A stretch of 42,303 nt of DNA from Methanoregula sp. PtaB.Bin085 (lineage in GTDB: Archaea; Halobacteriota; Methanomicrobia; Methanomicrobiales; Methanospirillaceae), in NCBI RefSeq assembly GCF_002067035.1, contig NZ_MVQB01000023.1:1-42303 (forward strand), in the 5' to 3' direction. The stretch's first letter is position 1, and each line of letters begins with the position of its first letter. A program made the translations under genes and the position numbers. Positions 40,788 through 42,303 of the stretch are shown here, one piece after another. The notes below the pieces were generated by a model. That model was not told the DNA's origin and did not search any database. It saw only the letters and a list, made by a program, of their open reading frames with translations.

Positions 40788-41897
40788 TCATTTCGGAGTA
40801 TGCCTGAAAAACCTTACCGCCGGGTCATTCCACGAACCGGTCAGTCTTCCCCGTAACGCAAGACTTCCGAGCACAGTCTCTGTTTCCGGAAGCAGGTCAC
40901 GCGCAACGCTCCCGGCAAGCGGGGTACCGGGCAGCGGGATGAAGCGGTGGACATGGACCATCCCGTTCCGGGCAACCTCCTGTATCATGGCGAGGGTGGC
41001 CCGCTGGTCGTCGTCCGTTTCGAACGGGAACCCGACAATGAAATCGACCACCGGTTCAAGGCCCTGCTCCCGGCACAGGTCGCAGGCATGGAGGATATCG
41101 GAGACTGTATGCCCGCGCCGGAGCATGCCGAGGACACGATCGCTGCCGGACTGGGCGCCGAAATGGAGCTTTTTGTTTGCACAATACCGTGTCACCAGCT
41201 CAAGGGATGTTTCGCAGACAAACTCAGGGCGGACTTCGCTGGGGAACGTTCCGAAGAAGATCTGGTTTTTGCAGGCTGCAAGGAGACGCTCCACCCGGTC
41301 CCATCGCGGGTGGATGCCGTCAGAACCGTACGCGAATGCATTCGGGGTGACAAACCGCAGCTGCGAATGCCTGCGGGCAAACCGGGCGATCTCGTCCACC
41401 GAACGGTGCCGCATGCAGCAGCCGAAGATCCGGGGGGTCTGGCAGTACCCGCAGGTATGCGGACACCCGCGGCTGATCTCGATATATCCCTTGATCTCGG
41501 AAAATGCGGGGTACGCATCGAGCCGTACGGATGTTGTGGCGGGTTTGAACCAGTCCCCGGCCATCACGCCGGGGATCCGGCCATCGCCCCCATTGCGGAG
41601 GTTCTCAAGCAGCCGCGGGAGGGTATACTCCCCCTCGCCAACGACAACATAGTCGGCGTACCGGGCAACCTCCCGCGGGCAGGCCGTTGCATGGGGCCCG
41701 CCGACAACCGTGATGCACCCGGTATTGGCAATCTCGTCCCGGAAGGCCGGTTCGCTGATGGAGTTGAGGCTGTAACAGGTTATATCGTCTGCCGGGCTCT
41801 CGACGACCTGCAGGGGAAAACCTTCGCGTTCGCAGGCAGCAGAGAGGACCGCACAGGAATTCCTTGCCGCCTGGATCCACCGCCAGTTGACCTGCAT
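40788..41897 (-). CDS. B12-binding/radical SAM protein (MJ1487-like family)
   Basis: A 369-residue protein. The N-terminal half is a cobalamin-binding-type Rossmann domain (about 1-115, with TVVGGPHATACPRE and VVVGEGEYTL), though it lacks a DxHxxG motif. The radical SAM cluster is C145, C149 and C152 in GCPHTCGYC, and a barrel follows (VVDFIVGFPFETDDD). I believe it belongs to the family of archaeal B12-binding/radical SAM proteins named after MJ1487; the reaction is unknown. The ATG at 41897 is the first in frame and leaves the B12-like domain slightly short at its N-terminus. Confidence 0.82.
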   Translation of the reverse strand: MQVNWRWIQAARNSCAVLSAACEREGFPLQVVESPADDITCYSLNSISEPAFRDEIANTGCITVVGGPHATACPREVARYADYVVVGEGEYTLPRLLENLRNGGDGRIPGVMAGDWFKPATTSVRLDAYPAFSEIKGYIEISRGCPHTCGYCQTPRIFGCCMRHRSVDEIARFARRHSQLRFVTPNAFAYGSDGIHPRWDRVERLLAACKNQIFFGTFPSEVRPEFVCETSLELVTRYCANKKLHFGAQSGSDRVLGMLRRGHTVSDILHACDLCREQGLEPVVDFIVGFPFETDDDQRATLAMIQEVARNGMVHVHRFIPLPGTPLAGSVARDLLPETETVLGSLALRGRLTGSWNDPAVRFFRHTPK

Positions 41898-41933
41898 TGT
41901 CGTGAATGATCGGAAAAAAGGGGATTTTTGGCG

Positions 41934-42303
41934 TTACCGGGTGCGATACTCACTCCTGACATCGGCGACTTTGTATGTCTGCCCGTTTACTTCCGAGACA
42001 TACGCGACGACCCGGTCGGTCTGCTTTGTCCCACGGAGGTTGACGAGATCGCCCTTCTTGATACCGAGGGTTACGGTCTCCATTGTCCCGTCAGAGCGGT
42101 ATATGGTAACGGACGCGGACTTTACAAGGTACTGTCCTTTTCCTCCGTCGAATACGACCGGGATATTCGCATTGTACTCCTTCTCCTGCACAATCACGCT
42201 CACAGCATTGTTGTCGGGAACAACATCTGTGGGAGAGGGCTCGAGGCTGAAACCAGAGGGGGACGCAGCTGCCTGGGTTGCAGCCGGTCCTGATGGCTGT
42301 GCC
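41934..42303 (-). CDS. C-terminal part of an exported protein, cut by the window edge
   Basis: The minus frame is open to the last base of the window. The visible 122 residues begin with a Pro/Ala/Ser/Thr-rich spacer (PSGPAATQAAASPSG) and continue into a beta-rich domain (YNANIPVVFDGGKGQYLVKSASVTI as strands, then VNGQTYKVADVRSEY). A GTG at 42203 would make an 89-residue protein but would split the frame inside the spacer, so a partial longer gene is more likely. The spacer suggests a lipoprotein or surface protein. I do not recognise the domain. Confidence 0.6.
   Translation of the reverse strand, partial: AQPSGPAATQAAASPSGFSLEPSPTDVVPDNNAVSVIVQEKEYNANIPVVFDGGKGQYLVKSASVTIYRSDGTMETVTLGIKKGDLVNLRGTKQTDRVVAYVSEVNGQTYKVADVRSEYRTR

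Overview
The window looks like a chromosome segment of a methanogenic euryarchaeon of the order Methanomicrobiales, most likely a Methanoregula-type organism. The grounds are an archaellum accessory operon of the arlCDE-F-G-H-I-J type without an adjacent archaellin gene, an archaeal CheF linking it to a CheY/B/A/C/D taxis operon, archaeal ABCE1, Pelota and RqcH, and several PKD/beta-propeller surface proteins. Genus assignment is inference. Several first genes of operons have a TATA-like box about 22-38 nt before the start codon and little or no leader; internal genes more often show Shine-Dalgarno-like sequences or 4-nt ATGA overlaps.

Region 1 (110-16603) is motility and taxis. A multi-membrane, probable GT-C type protein is divergent from the archaellum operon. 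That operon (+) runs ArlCDE, ArlF, ArlG, ArlH, ArlI, ArlJ, then an unrecognised two-TM protein with a long acidic Ala/Pro tail, then CheF. Oligo-T and a new TATA box separate it from cheY-cheB-cheA-cheC-cheD, which ends in a secreted propeller protein. CheW, CheR, receptors and archaellins are not in the window.

Region 2 (16768-23981) holds a TPR-like protein and a group of translation-quality-control genes: EMC6-like membrane protein plus ABCE1 on the minus strand, and RqcH plus Pelota on the plus strand, with a small lipoprotein between them. A 776-nt non-coding stretch follows, with a dispersed repeat, a perfect palindrome and an ACT-domain remnant.

Region 3 (about 24600-37090, minus strand) is the most unusual part. 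A module of about 5.5-6 kb is present twice in tandem: a membrane-anchored HEAT-repeat protein, a calpain-like (peptidase C2) cysteine protease with intact Cys/His/Asn, and a very large surface protein with a seven-bladed propeller, two PKD domains and a C-terminal TM. In the left copy the HEAT gene is broken by an internal deletion and a premature stop, yet its 3' 280 bp are nearly identical to the intact copy. Both calpain genes share an identical 20-bp promoter segment. A third HEAT paralog lies upstream and lacks any ATG/GTG/TTG start. This is my candidate for an undescribed system: a cytoplasmic calpain-like protease, a membrane HEAT scaffold and a surface propeller/PKD sensor or adhesin.

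Region 4 (37151-42303) has an IPT/TIG lipoprotein, a long archaeal FKBP, a CYTH (CyaB-like) protein, a 470-nt intergenic region with a candidate structured RNA and the second copy of the dispersed repeat, a metallophosphoesterase, a B12-binding radical SAM protein, and the C-terminal part of an exported protein cut by the window edge.
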